This document shows positions 45,023-52,984 of a stretch of 64,000 nucleotides of DNA, piece after piece; positions within the stretch are counted from its first letter, which is position 1; every line of letters begins with the position of its first letter. The stretch is from assembly GCA_943842425.1 (NCBI GenBank), contig CALTBR010000002.1:496001-560000 (forward strand), in the 5' to 3' direction. The notes under the pieces were generated by a model that worked only from the letters and a program-made list of their open reading frames with translations, was not told where the DNA came from and did not search any database. Both the position numbers and the translations under genes were made by a program. Origin of the DNA: UBA974 sp002292405 (GTDB lineage: Bacteria; Bacteroidota; Bacteroidia; Flavobacteriales_D; Sanyastnellaceae).

Positions 45023-45697
45023 TCAGTCGTTATTTTCGGTTTCAGTTACTATAGCCACACCATTTGAATCAAATGTTGGCATTTGTCCTCCTTTCTGAAG
45101 AACTTGAACATATTGTACAATCTGCCAAAGCCCCTTTTGGGAAATTTGAGAAGCATGAGAACCCATAAGTCCTTTGCCATACATTAAGGTATGATAGATA
45201 TTGCCCTCGGGTAAGTCTTTAAGCTTATTAGAAAAATCAGGAATACCCATAATGTGACCATTTCTTGAAATCGCTCCATCTCCTTTCCCTTCTAACCCAT
45301 GACAATGCGTACACATCAGCTCAAAGTTTGCAGCACCAGCCTCAATATTAGAAGCCGTTGTTGGTAAAGGTGACTTTAACTCTGCACCTGCCAACTCATA
45401 TCCTTCAAGTGTGTTTGCATAAGCATAAGGAAGGCCAAACTCCTTTCCTTCTCCTTTAAACGCAATAGAACCCGCAACAGGCTTGCGCGCACTCATGGTA
45501 TGTCTTTGCTCCGAAGCGACTTCTTCCGTTACGTAATATGGATCCTCTCCATAATCAACATAGGCCTCAACTGCTGGTGATCGATACATGTCAGGCATGT
45601 ATTCAACACCAGGACTATTGGGATCAGTAGTGCAAGATGTAACCATAGCTACTGCTATCATTAATGTTGCTGTGTAAAGTGTAATCTTATGTCTCAT
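45023..45697 (-). CDS. actE: Alternative Complex III subunit E, monohaem cytochrome c lipoprotein
   Basis: A 224-aa lipoprotein (lipobox MVTSC, Cys22) with one haem-binding motif CTHCHG and a distal Met region (LMYGKGLMGSHAS). The N-terminal YMPDMYRSPAVEAYVDYG segment is typical of ActE. It probably passes electrons from the pentahaem ActA to a carrier or to the oxidase. The stop and start spacing to actD and actF is 2 bp on each side. Confidence 0.92.
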   Translation of the reverse strand: MRHKITLYTATLMIAVAMVTSCTTDPNSPGVEYMPDMYRSPAVEAYVDYGEDPYYVTEEVASEQRHTMSARKPVAGSIAFKGEGKEFGLPYAYANTLEGYELAGAELKSPLPTTASNIEAGAANFELMCTHCHGLEGKGDGAISRNGHIMGIPDFSNKLKDLPEGNIYHTLMYGKGLMGSHASQISQKGLWQIVQYVQVLQKGGQMPTFDSNGVAIVTETENND

Positions 45698-45699
45698 GA

Positions 45700-46230
45700 T
45701 TACTTACTTTCTTTAATGCTGAGCTCAAAAAGCGCAGTGTTTTTAATCGCAGTCTCTAACTCCTCTGCACTCAGACTATTTGAATCTGTTGTAATCTCCA
45801 TTACAAACATATTATCTGTCGTTCTTGGATCGGGATTCGTAGCAGGCATTCCTGGAAGTGTCCCGTTGCGAAGAAGGTAAGTGATAACCATACCGTGGGC
45901 TGCACATAGAACTGAGAATTCAAACGTAACAGGGATGAAAGCAGGAAGGTTCTCTAGAAGAGAGAAGCTAGGCTTACCTCCAATATTCATAGGCCAATCA
46001 GATATCATCGTGTACCACATAAAGGATACAGCAATCGTTAATCCAGTCATAGCATACATAAAGGATGTAATTGCGAGACGTGTTCTCTTAATCCCGATTA
46101 CTGGGTCAATACCGTGTATCGGGAATGGAGAAAAGACTTCATTCACATGAATGCCCTTTCCTACAAGTTCACGAGCAGCTACTAAAAGCTTTTCGTCGTC
46201 GTCGTACATGACGTGGAATACCTTTTTCAT
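45700..46230 (-). CDS. actD: Alternative Complex III subunit D (DUF3341)
   Basis: A 176-aa membrane subunit with two central helices (about residues 55-80 and 95-120) and a soluble N-terminus with the DUF3341 pattern ELVGKGIHVNEVFSPFPIHGIDPVIG. It has no cofactor. It is the fourth gene of the act cluster. Confidence 0.92.
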   Translation of the reverse strand: MKKVFHVMYDDDEKLLVAARELVGKGIHVNEVFSPFPIHGIDPVIGIKRTRLAITSFMYAMTGLTIAVSFMWYTMISDWPMNIGGKPSFSLLENLPAFIPVTFEFSVLCAAHGMVITYLLRNGTLPGMPATNPDPRTTDNMFVMEITTDSNSLSAEELETAIKNTALFELSIKESK

Positions 46231-46237
46231 GATGGTA

Positions 46238-47614
46238 TTATTTTACTTGTTTGTTTCTATATGACTCACCGCTTGACTTCAAAATTGTTTTCAGCTCGTT
46301 CAAAGCAAGTACAGGGAAGAATCTTGTAAATGCTAAGAATAGCGTAAGGAAAATCCCGAGAGTTCCAAGGAAAATCCCGACATCTGTCGCAGTTGGGATA
46401 AACTCACCCCAAGAAGAAGGGAGATAATCTCTATGAAGAGATGTTACGATAATAACATAACGCTCGAACCACATACCAATGTTTACAACAATTGAGAGAA
46501 TAAAAGTTGCAATAAACGATCTGCGAATTTTCTTGATCCAGAAAAGCTGTGGACTAATAACGTTGCATGTCATCATCGTCCAGTAGGCAATGCTGTATGG
46601 CCCAGAAAAACGGTTGATGAATGCATAACTTTCATACTCTACGCCTGAGTACCAAGAAATGAAGAGCTCCGTTAGATAAGCTACACCAACAATAGATCCA
46701 GTAACAATGATTACAATATTCATGTACTCAACGTGCTTGATATGAATGTAGCTCTCGAGTTTGTATGCTTTACGCATCACAAGCAAGAGAGTCTGTACCA
46801 TCGCAAATCCTGAGAATACCGCTCCAGACACGAAGTATGGGGGGAATATTGTCGTATGCCATCCTGGTATAACAGATGTAGCAAAGTCCATCGATACAAT
46901 CGAGTGAACTGAAAATACAAGTGGTGTGGCAATACCCGCTAGGACAAGGCTAAGTTCTTCGAATCGATTCCAGTGCTTGGCTCTTCCACTCCAACCAAAA
47001 CTTAGTATGCCGTAAATCTTCTTCGGTAACGGCTTGACCATTCTATCGCGAATTGTCGCAAAGTCTGGTATTAGACCTACATACCAAAATACGAGAGATA
47101 CTGAGAAGTAAGTTGAGATCGCGAAAACATCCCAAAGAAGTGGGCTGTTGAAGTTCACCCATAGTGAACCAAACTGGTTTGGTAGAGGGAAAACGTAGTA
47201 AGCTAACCAAATTCTTCCCATGTGAATCCCTGGGAAGACCGCAGCCATAATAACAGCGAAGATTGTCATTGCCTCAGCGGAACGGTTAATCGCCATACGC
47301 CACTTCTGACGGAACAATAAGAGAACTGCTGAAATTAGTGTTCCAGCGTGTCCGATACCTACCCACCATACGAAATTGGTGATATCCCAAGCCCAACCAA
47401 CGGTTTTATTCAGCCCCCACACTCCGACACCAGTTCCTAGGAGGTATAAAATCGACACTATGCCGTAAATGGCAATAATGGACGAAATTGTAATCATTAT
47501 TTTCCATCCGAGAGGAGCAGGTCCCATGATAGGTCCTACAACATCATCGGTAATATCCTTATACGTTTTGTGACCTAGGATAAGTGGTTCGCGAATTGCT
47601 GATTCTCTTTGCAT
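46238..47614 (-). CDS. actC: Alternative Complex III subunit C (NrfD/PsrC-like)
   Basis: A 458-aa integral membrane protein with about ten helices, of the NrfD/PsrC quinol-interacting family. It contains TNFVWWVGIGHAGTLISAVLLLFRQKWR and FSVHSIVSMDFATSVIPGWHTTIFPPYFVSGA, hallmarks of the ActC quinol-site region. It is expected to oxidise menaquinol. It lies 10 bp after actB. Confidence 0.95.
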   Translation of the reverse strand: MQRESAIREPLILGHKTYKDITDDVVGPIMGPAPLGWKIMITISSIIAIYGIVSILYLLGTGVGVWGLNKTVGWAWDITNFVWWVGIGHAGTLISAVLLLFRQKWRMAINRSAEAMTIFAVIMAAVFPGIHMGRIWLAYYVFPLPNQFGSLWVNFNSPLLWDVFAISTYFSVSLVFWYVGLIPDFATIRDRMVKPLPKKIYGILSFGWSGRAKHWNRFEELSLVLAGIATPLVFSVHSIVSMDFATSVIPGWHTTIFPPYFVSGAVFSGFAMVQTLLLVMRKAYKLESYIHIKHVEYMNIVIIVTGSIVGVAYLTELFISWYSGVEYESYAFINRFSGPYSIAYWTMMTCNVISPQLFWIKKIRRSFIATFILSIVVNIGMWFERYVIIVTSLHRDYLPSSWGEFIPTATDVGIFLGTLGIFLTLFLAFTRFFPVLALNELKTILKSSGESYRNKQVK

Positions 47615-47624
47615 AGTCGTTAGA

Positions 47625-50600
47625 TCAAGAGTTTCTTACCTTAGTCATGTAGTAGACGTTCGGCTTAACACCGATTTCTTCAAGAGCATGATAAGCACGA
47701 TTGTTTTCCGAAATAGTTCTTACTTCTGAACCATTGTCGTTTAAGTCTCCGAAGTTAATAGCGTTAGATGGGCAAGACTCTGCACATGCTGTTTTAATCT
47801 GTCCATCAAGGATAGGAGTTCCTGATTTTTTAGCATCGAGCTTACCAGACTGAATACGCTGCACACACATAGAGCATTTTTCCATTACTCCACGAGCACG
47901 AACAGTCACATCAGGATTTAAAATGAGTCGAGCTAATGAGTCATGAGCCGGATTAACGTGTTCGAACTTTTTATATCCTTTATAATTAAACCAATTAAAT
48001 CGACGAACCTTGTAAGGACAGTTGTTCGCGCAGTAACGTGTACCGATACAACGGTTGTAGGTCATTTGGTTTAAACCCTCATTGCTATGAGTCGTAGCAG
48101 CAACAGGGCAAACCGTCTCACAAGGAGCGTGGTTACAGTGTTGACACATCATCGGCATATGGACTGTTTGAGGGTTCTCTGAAGGATCCTCCATACGGCC
48201 GTAGCTGTCAATTACCCCCACACCTTCCTCCTCTCCTTTTTCAAGAGAGAAATCAGAAGCGTAGTATCGATCGATACGTATCCAATGCATATCACGGTGC
48301 CTTAACACTTCGTCCTTTCCAACAACACTTACGTTGTTTTCTATGTTACAAGCTGTGACACACGCACTACAACCCGTACAAGTTGTAAGGTCAATCGTCA
48401 TCCCCCAACGGTGTCCCACTTCCTCTACAGGGTGGCTGTGCCAAAGGTCGAATGCGCTCGTCGTCTTTTTATCACGAGCATCTATCACACCATCATGGTT
48501 CGTATCCTCGTGAACGTTAAGCCTGTGAGCTTTGTTCCAAGAAGCTTCACCCTTTTCTTTTCCAGCTTCAGCTAAATATGAATCGAAAGAAGTTTCTTTT
48601 ACAACGGACTCACGTCCCATATAGGTATTGTGAATCTGAGTACAAGCAAGTGGATATTCTGCACCAGTAGTTTCTATGCTGACATCGTAGTTGGCATATA
48701 TCGTATGGCCTTCAGAAGTTGAAGTTAGCGGATACGCATTTGCGCCGATCGGCATGGGTAGTCCAGAAGCTTGCGTAAGGTGTTCACCTTTTTCGCCTGT
48801 TTGGAATGCAGCTTGCCCGATGTTTTCTCCGTTAGATCCACGACCGTATCCGAGAGCGATACCTAGCGTACCTGGCTTTTGGCCTGGCTGCATAAACGCA
48901 GGAAGCTCAACAGACTTACCATTTACTGTAACTTTTACAACAGATCCCAAATCCTCTTGCGCTATGTATGTATTGAGTCCCATACTGTCCATGTCAGACT
49001 TAGACATCGTAACGTAGTTATCCCAGGTCACCTTAGTTACCGGATCCGGCGTCTCTTGGAGGATTGGATTGGCAGCGTGGTTACCTGAACCGGCTGTTGC
49101 CTTTACGTACGTAACTAGTTCAAATGAACCTCCTTTTACTGATGCAACTTTGCGCTCAGCCTGAGAAGTGTTAATGGCTGCTGTGTATTCTGGAGATTCT
49201 GGCAAATCATTGCCCGTCATCGTTCCATCGTGAATAGCGCTGTTCCAATCTGAATCAGAGTACATGGCGTCAGATGTGTACGAAGCGTTGTACTGACGAC
49301 GTAAGAAAGTGTACCAATCGCTATTTTCAGAAGATGACCAGTTGAGGAATGATTCCTGAGCTGCCCGTGTGTTGAATATAGGCTCAATGGTAGGTTGGAC
49401 TAAATCGATGCGTCCTGAGCTTAAGCTAAGATCGTTCCAGCTCTCTAAGTAGTGGTGATCAGGAGCTACGAATGTTGAACGTATTGCTGTTTCATCAGCA
49501 ACTCCATTCATACAAACTGAAGTCTTGACTTTAGCTAGACCAGTGTTAAATGCATCTGCATTAGGTAGGTCATATGAAGGGTTACATCCGTAAGTGATCA
49601 GGGTTGAAATCTTTCCGGAATTCATATCCTTCACTAGATTGGAAACTGAAGCATCATCTCCACGGTACGCCATAGATGGACGCTCTAGATCTAATGTAGA
49701 ACCATAGTTTCCAAGTTGCTGATTGATCGCTGCAACAATGGTTTGAGTTGCAAGGTCATTCGAACCTGCAACTACAAGTGACTTGCCTTTCGATGAATTT
49801 AATGACTTCGCTGCTGCATTAATACTTTTAATGACGCCTGCATCTAAATTAGAAACTGTTGCTCCTTTGAGAGCTGCAAGTAATCCAGCGGCAACCTTGC
49901 CCTCTTCGGAGGGTTTAATCATCGTACGAATATCAGCGTTTGTTCCTGTCATAGTCATTGCTGACTCAAACTGAAAATGCTTAGACTGTTTTCCACGTTC
50001 TGGGCCTCTTAATACAGCGTAATCCGGTGCGTAGAGTGTTGAAGACAACCAGGAATTAAGGAAGTCAGCAGCGATACTTACGATGACCTCTGCTTTCGAA
50101 AAGTGATACGAAGGAACAGCATTCACACCAAATGCATTGGCTTGAGCTACGCGAAGTGCTGAGTAAGAAATAGCATCATATTGAACGTGCTCGGCTCCTA
50201 ACGTTTCTATAGCTTTTAAAGTAGAAGGGCTTACGATAGTATTTGAAAGAACAACTGTTCTACCAGTGCCTGAAACCGCCGCAGTCATCGCGTTATCTAT
50301 ATCGTCCCAAGTTGTTGAAATTCCATTCTGAGTAGGGCCATCTAGTCTAGCTTTATCGTAAAGGCTCATCACAGAACCTATGACACGAGAATTGACCTTT
50401 CCAGCTCCAATTCCTTTAGAGGTGTTACCCTTAATGAAAATCGGTCTGCCCTCACGCGTCTTTACTAGAACATTTGAGTAATCCATTCCATCGTAATAAG
50501 TCGAAGCGTAGTAATTGGCTACACCTGGAGTTATTTCTGCTGGTTTATTTGTATAAGGAATAGACTTAATTACAGGAGTCTCACAAGCAGCAAGAGTGGC

Positions 50601-50789
50601 AGCAGTAAGAGAGAAGCCCATAAACTTTAAAAAGTCACGACGACCAGTAGTTGTGCTACTGTGGCGCTCGTCTGCTAAAAATTGGTCAACAGGAATCTGT
50701 TCTTGGAATTCCTTGGCCTGGATTTCCTTGAACGCTTCCGTGCCGTCTAATTCGTCCAATCCGGACCAGTATTTTTTATTGTTAGCCAT
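47625..50789 (-). CDS. actB: Alternative Complex III subunit B (molybdopterin-like plus iron-sulfur domains)
   Basis: A 1054-aa fusion. The N-terminus carries a Tat-type signal GRRDFLKFMGFSLTAATLAAC, whose final Cys may also be a lipobox. Residues about 90-740 are a molybdopterin-oxidoreductase-like fold that binds no cofactor in known ACIII. The C-terminal ferredoxin domain (about 790-1000) has four cysteine clusters, CTGCSACVTAC, CQHCNHAPCETVCP, CIGTRYCANNCP and CSMCVQRI...CAESCPS, for the iron-sulfur wire. A DTNHDGVIDARDK calcium-like loop lies before it. Confidence 0.95.
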   Translation of the reverse strand: MANNKKYWSGLDELDGTEAFKEIQAKEFQEQIPVDQFLADERHSSTTTGRRDFLKFMGFSLTAATLAACETPVIKSIPYTNKPAEITPGVANYYASTYYDGMDYSNVLVKTREGRPIFIKGNTSKGIGAGKVNSRVIGSVMSLYDKARLDGPTQNGISTTWDDIDNAMTAAVSGTGRTVVLSNTIVSPSTLKAIETLGAEHVQYDAISYSALRVAQANAFGVNAVPSYHFSKAEVIVSIAADFLNSWLSSTLYAPDYAVLRGPERGKQSKHFQFESAMTMTGTNADIRTMIKPSEEGKVAAGLLAALKGATVSNLDAGVIKSINAAAKSLNSSKGKSLVVAGSNDLATQTIVAAINQQLGNYGSTLDLERPSMAYRGDDASVSNLVKDMNSGKISTLITYGCNPSYDLPNADAFNTGLAKVKTSVCMNGVADETAIRSTFVAPDHHYLESWNDLSLSSGRIDLVQPTIEPIFNTRAAQESFLNWSSSENSDWYTFLRRQYNASYTSDAMYSDSDWNSAIHDGTMTGNDLPESPEYTAAINTSQAERKVASVKGGSFELVTYVKATAGSGNHAANPILQETPDPVTKVTWDNYVTMSKSDMDSMGLNTYIAQEDLGSVVKVTVNGKSVELPAFMQPGQKPGTLGIALGYGRGSNGENIGQAAFQTGEKGEHLTQASGLPMPIGANAYPLTSTSEGHTIYANYDVSIETTGAEYPLACTQIHNTYMGRESVVKETSFDSYLAEAGKEKGEASWNKAHRLNVHEDTNHDGVIDARDKKTTSAFDLWHSHPVEEVGHRWGMTIDLTTCTGCSACVTACNIENNVSVVGKDEVLRHRDMHWIRIDRYYASDFSLEKGEEEGVGVIDSYGRMEDPSENPQTVHMPMMCQHCNHAPCETVCPVAATTHSNEGLNQMTYNRCIGTRYCANNCPYKVRRFNWFNYKGYKKFEHVNPAHDSLARLILNPDVTVRARGVMEKCSMCVQRIQSGKLDAKKSGTPILDGQIKTACAESCPSNAINFGDLNDNGSEVRTISENNRAYHALEEIGVKPNVYYMTKVRNS

Positions 50790-50808
50790 GTGGCGTCAGA
50801 ATCAGTTG

Positions 50809-52224
50809 TTAATAGTGACACTTAGAGCATTCCCAGCCTCCAAGTTCTCTTACAGTAATTTTTTCGTCTTCTATGTAGCGGCGTAGCTCCTCATTTCCTC
50901 TTTCAGAATTCATAAGTCGATCATGCATCTCTTCATAGTATCCACTTGAAGCCAAATCAATCTCAGCTTTATTGTGACATTCAAGACACCATCCCATGGT
51001 TAAGGTAGGTTTAGAAAGTTGGATAATCCCAGGGTAAGCATCAATTAAAGTGTTAATCTCTTCAACTGGAGCAATTCTTCCTACGCTATATGTCGATACG
51101 TCTCCGTGACAATTTTGACATTGGAGTCCGCCAACTGTGACATGCTGTTGGTGACTGAAGAAAACGTGGTCAGGAAGATTGTGAACTTTGTTCCATTTAA
51201 TTGGCTCACCGTTATAGCTGTCTTGAGGAAGAACTTTTCCATTATTACCGTCTCCATCTAAATAAGTACCCGTACTAGAGTCAAACCCTATCGCCGCGTA
51301 TATTTTTTCAATCTCCTCTGTTCCTGTACGAGATCCTTTCTTAATAGCTTTGTGACAATTCATACAAACATTCGCACTTGGAATACCAGCGTGCTTAGAG
51401 TCGTAAGCACTGTTGTGACAATACTTACAATCAATTTCATTCTCACAAACGTGAATGCTGTGGTTAAATGCAATCGGCTGATCGGGACTATAATCCGTGT
51501 ATAAACCGATATCCATAAGCGCTGAATAACCCACTACAACTCCATACAAAACAAAGAAAACCCCTATTAGAGAGACCATGACGAGGTTGTTCCAAGCCCA
51601 ACCACCTAATCTGGCAAGATATCCCGTATCCGGCAACAAGTCCTCACCAGCTTTTTCTGCAATCACGTCGGTAAGCGACCGCTTCACTCCAGCAGCGCTC
51701 AATGCAATAACTGTAAATAAAACCAGGAGAATTAGGAACCACATTGCGTTACTCGAATCTGATTCTTCAGGAGTAGCGTCATCAATTGTCGGACAGTTGT
51801 TACTAGAAGCGGTATCTCCGCCTCCATTAACTGGTGGGGAAGTAACATAGGCGAGGATATCTGAAATCTCTGCTTCAGAAACCGCTTGTCCAGTCATCCA
51901 TCCATATGTTCCTACGTAACGCTCGACTATACTTTTGATGTATTTATCGCCCGTCTCTGCTGCTTCTTGTGGAGATTGTATCCACTTTACAAGCATCTCA
52001 TCTCCAGAAGGCCAACGATCTTGGATACCTGCTAGACCTGGCCCCACAAGTATCTCGTCAGTGATTTTATGACATGCTGCACAATTTGCGTTAAAAAGTG
52101 ATTGACCATTTGCGGGGTCTCCACCCTCCCAAATACTTTGGGCCGCAAGTCCAAAGACTTGAAATACTAAGATGGTACATATAGCGCGTGCTACATGCTG
52201 AAGTCGGTTTATACGATTATTCAT
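50809..52224 (-). CDS. actA: Alternative Complex III subunit A, multihaem cytochrome c
   Basis: A 471-aa protein with a signal peptide/anchor (residues about 10-28), an N-terminal monohaem cytochrome c domain (CAACHK, residues 48-53), two membrane helices (about 160-230) and a C-terminal pentahaem cytochrome c3-like domain (CKYCHN, CMNCHK, CQNCHG, CLECHN, CSKCHY). Six CxxCH motifs are visible in total. It is the first gene of the operon. ATG at 52224 is chosen over the GTG at 52251. Confidence 0.94.
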   Translation of the reverse strand: MNNRINRLQHVARAICTILVFQVFGLAAQSIWEGGDPANGQSLFNANCAACHKITDEILVGPGLAGIQDRWPSGDEMLVKWIQSPQEAAETGDKYIKSIVERYVGTYGWMTGQAVSEAEISDILAYVTSPPVNGGGDTASSNNCPTIDDATPEESDSSNAMWFLILLVLFTVIALSAAGVKRSLTDVIAEKAGEDLLPDTGYLARLGGWAWNNLVMVSLIGVFFVLYGVVVGYSALMDIGLYTDYSPDQPIAFNHSIHVCENEIDCKYCHNSAYDSKHAGIPSANVCMNCHKAIKKGSRTGTEEIEKIYAAIGFDSSTGTYLDGDGNNGKVLPQDSYNGEPIKWNKVHNLPDHVFFSHQQHVTVGGLQCQNCHGDVSTYSVGRIAPVEEINTLIDAYPGIIQLSKPTLTMGWCLECHNKAEIDLASSGYYEEMHDRLMNSERGNEELRRYIEDEKITVRELGGWECSKCHY

Positions 52225-52263
52225 CGGTTTTTTTATATCAATCGAGTACACTCAATTCACGCG

Positions 52264-52271
52264 CGAAATTA
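52264..52271 (-). promoter_or_regulatory. Candidate -7 box of the act-cox operon
   Basis: TAATTTCG on the minus strand, 39 nt before the actA ATG. One mismatch to TAnnTTTG. Confidence 0.4.
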
Positions 52272-52299
52272 CAATGAATTTTATGCTTATCGTACACTA

Positions 52300-52319
52300 T
52301 GTCACAACAATGTCACAAC
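52300..52319. promoter_or_regulatory. Direct repeat TGTCACAAC upstream of the act-cox promoter
   Basis: Two copies of TGTCACAAC (52300-52308 and 52311-52319) with an 11-bp period, one DNA helical turn, 29-48 bp upstream of the candidate -7 box of the respiratory operon. It is a candidate activator site. Confidence 0.4.
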
Positions 52320-52388
52320 GCGCTCTAATTTAGAACCTTTCCAAACAATAATACTCAATTTAGTTCGCTTTAAATGAGTAGTTATAGG

Positions 52389-52396
52389 TAGTTTTG
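52389..52396 (+). promoter_or_regulatory. -7 box of the SPOR protein gene
   Basis: Perfect TAGTTTTG, 24 nt before the ATG at 52421. Confidence 0.5.
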
Positions 52397-52420
52397 TCTT
52401 GAAGAAAAAAAACAACCAAT

Positions 52421-52984
52421 ATGTTACTTCGTATAAATAAAATTGCAATCATTTGCTTCTGCTTTCTTAACGCAAGCGCAATTTCAGCTCAAAGTGACAA
52501 CTCGTGGTGGAAGAGCATTTTCCGAACTAACTGTGAAACAACACAAAACGAATCCATTAACATCAACAACGAGGATTCTATTCTCAATAACACTTTAATC
52601 ATCGAGATTGAACGAGATTCTTCCGCATTCAAAAAAACATTACCCGCACTTCCTATAAAGGATGGCAATGGAAGTGTTATAATTTACATGGATTCTGCCC
52701 TCACAGAGATTGATTTGAAAGCGTTCTCTAAGACACATTCGTTAAAAGGATATAGAGTCCAAATTCATTTCGGAAATTTAGAATCCGCCAGAGCAGTTCG
52801 AGCTAAATGCAGGAAACGATTGGTTGGAAGAAGTGTCTACTTAGAGTCTATTGCACCTAACTACAGCGTTGTAGTGGGTGATTTTAGGAACCGATGGGAG
52901 GCAGAGTCGGCACTACTAAGATTGAAAAAAATTTACCCAAGTGCCTTAATCATACCAACAGACATAGAGCTGCCTAAGCTTTAA
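52421..52984 (+). CDS. Exported SPOR-domain protein
   Basis: A 187-aa protein: signal peptide (about 1-24, ending ISAQ), a linker with a WWKSIF element, and a C-terminal SPOR-like domain (about 110-187: GYRVQIHFGNLESARAVRAKC ... NYSVVVGDFRNRWEAESALLRLKKIYPSALII). SPOR domains bind glycan strands lacking stem peptides, often at the division site. It is convergent with infB and overlaps its stop by 4 bp. Confidence 0.82.
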   Translation: MLLRINKIAIICFCFLNASAISAQSDNSWWKSIFRTNCETTQNESININNEDSILNNTLIIEIERDSSAFKKTLPALPIKDGNGSVIIYMDSALTEIDLKAFSKTHSLKGYRVQIHFGNLESARAVRAKCRKRLVGRSVYLESIAPNYSVVVGDFRNRWEAESALLRLKKIYPSALIIPTDIELPKL

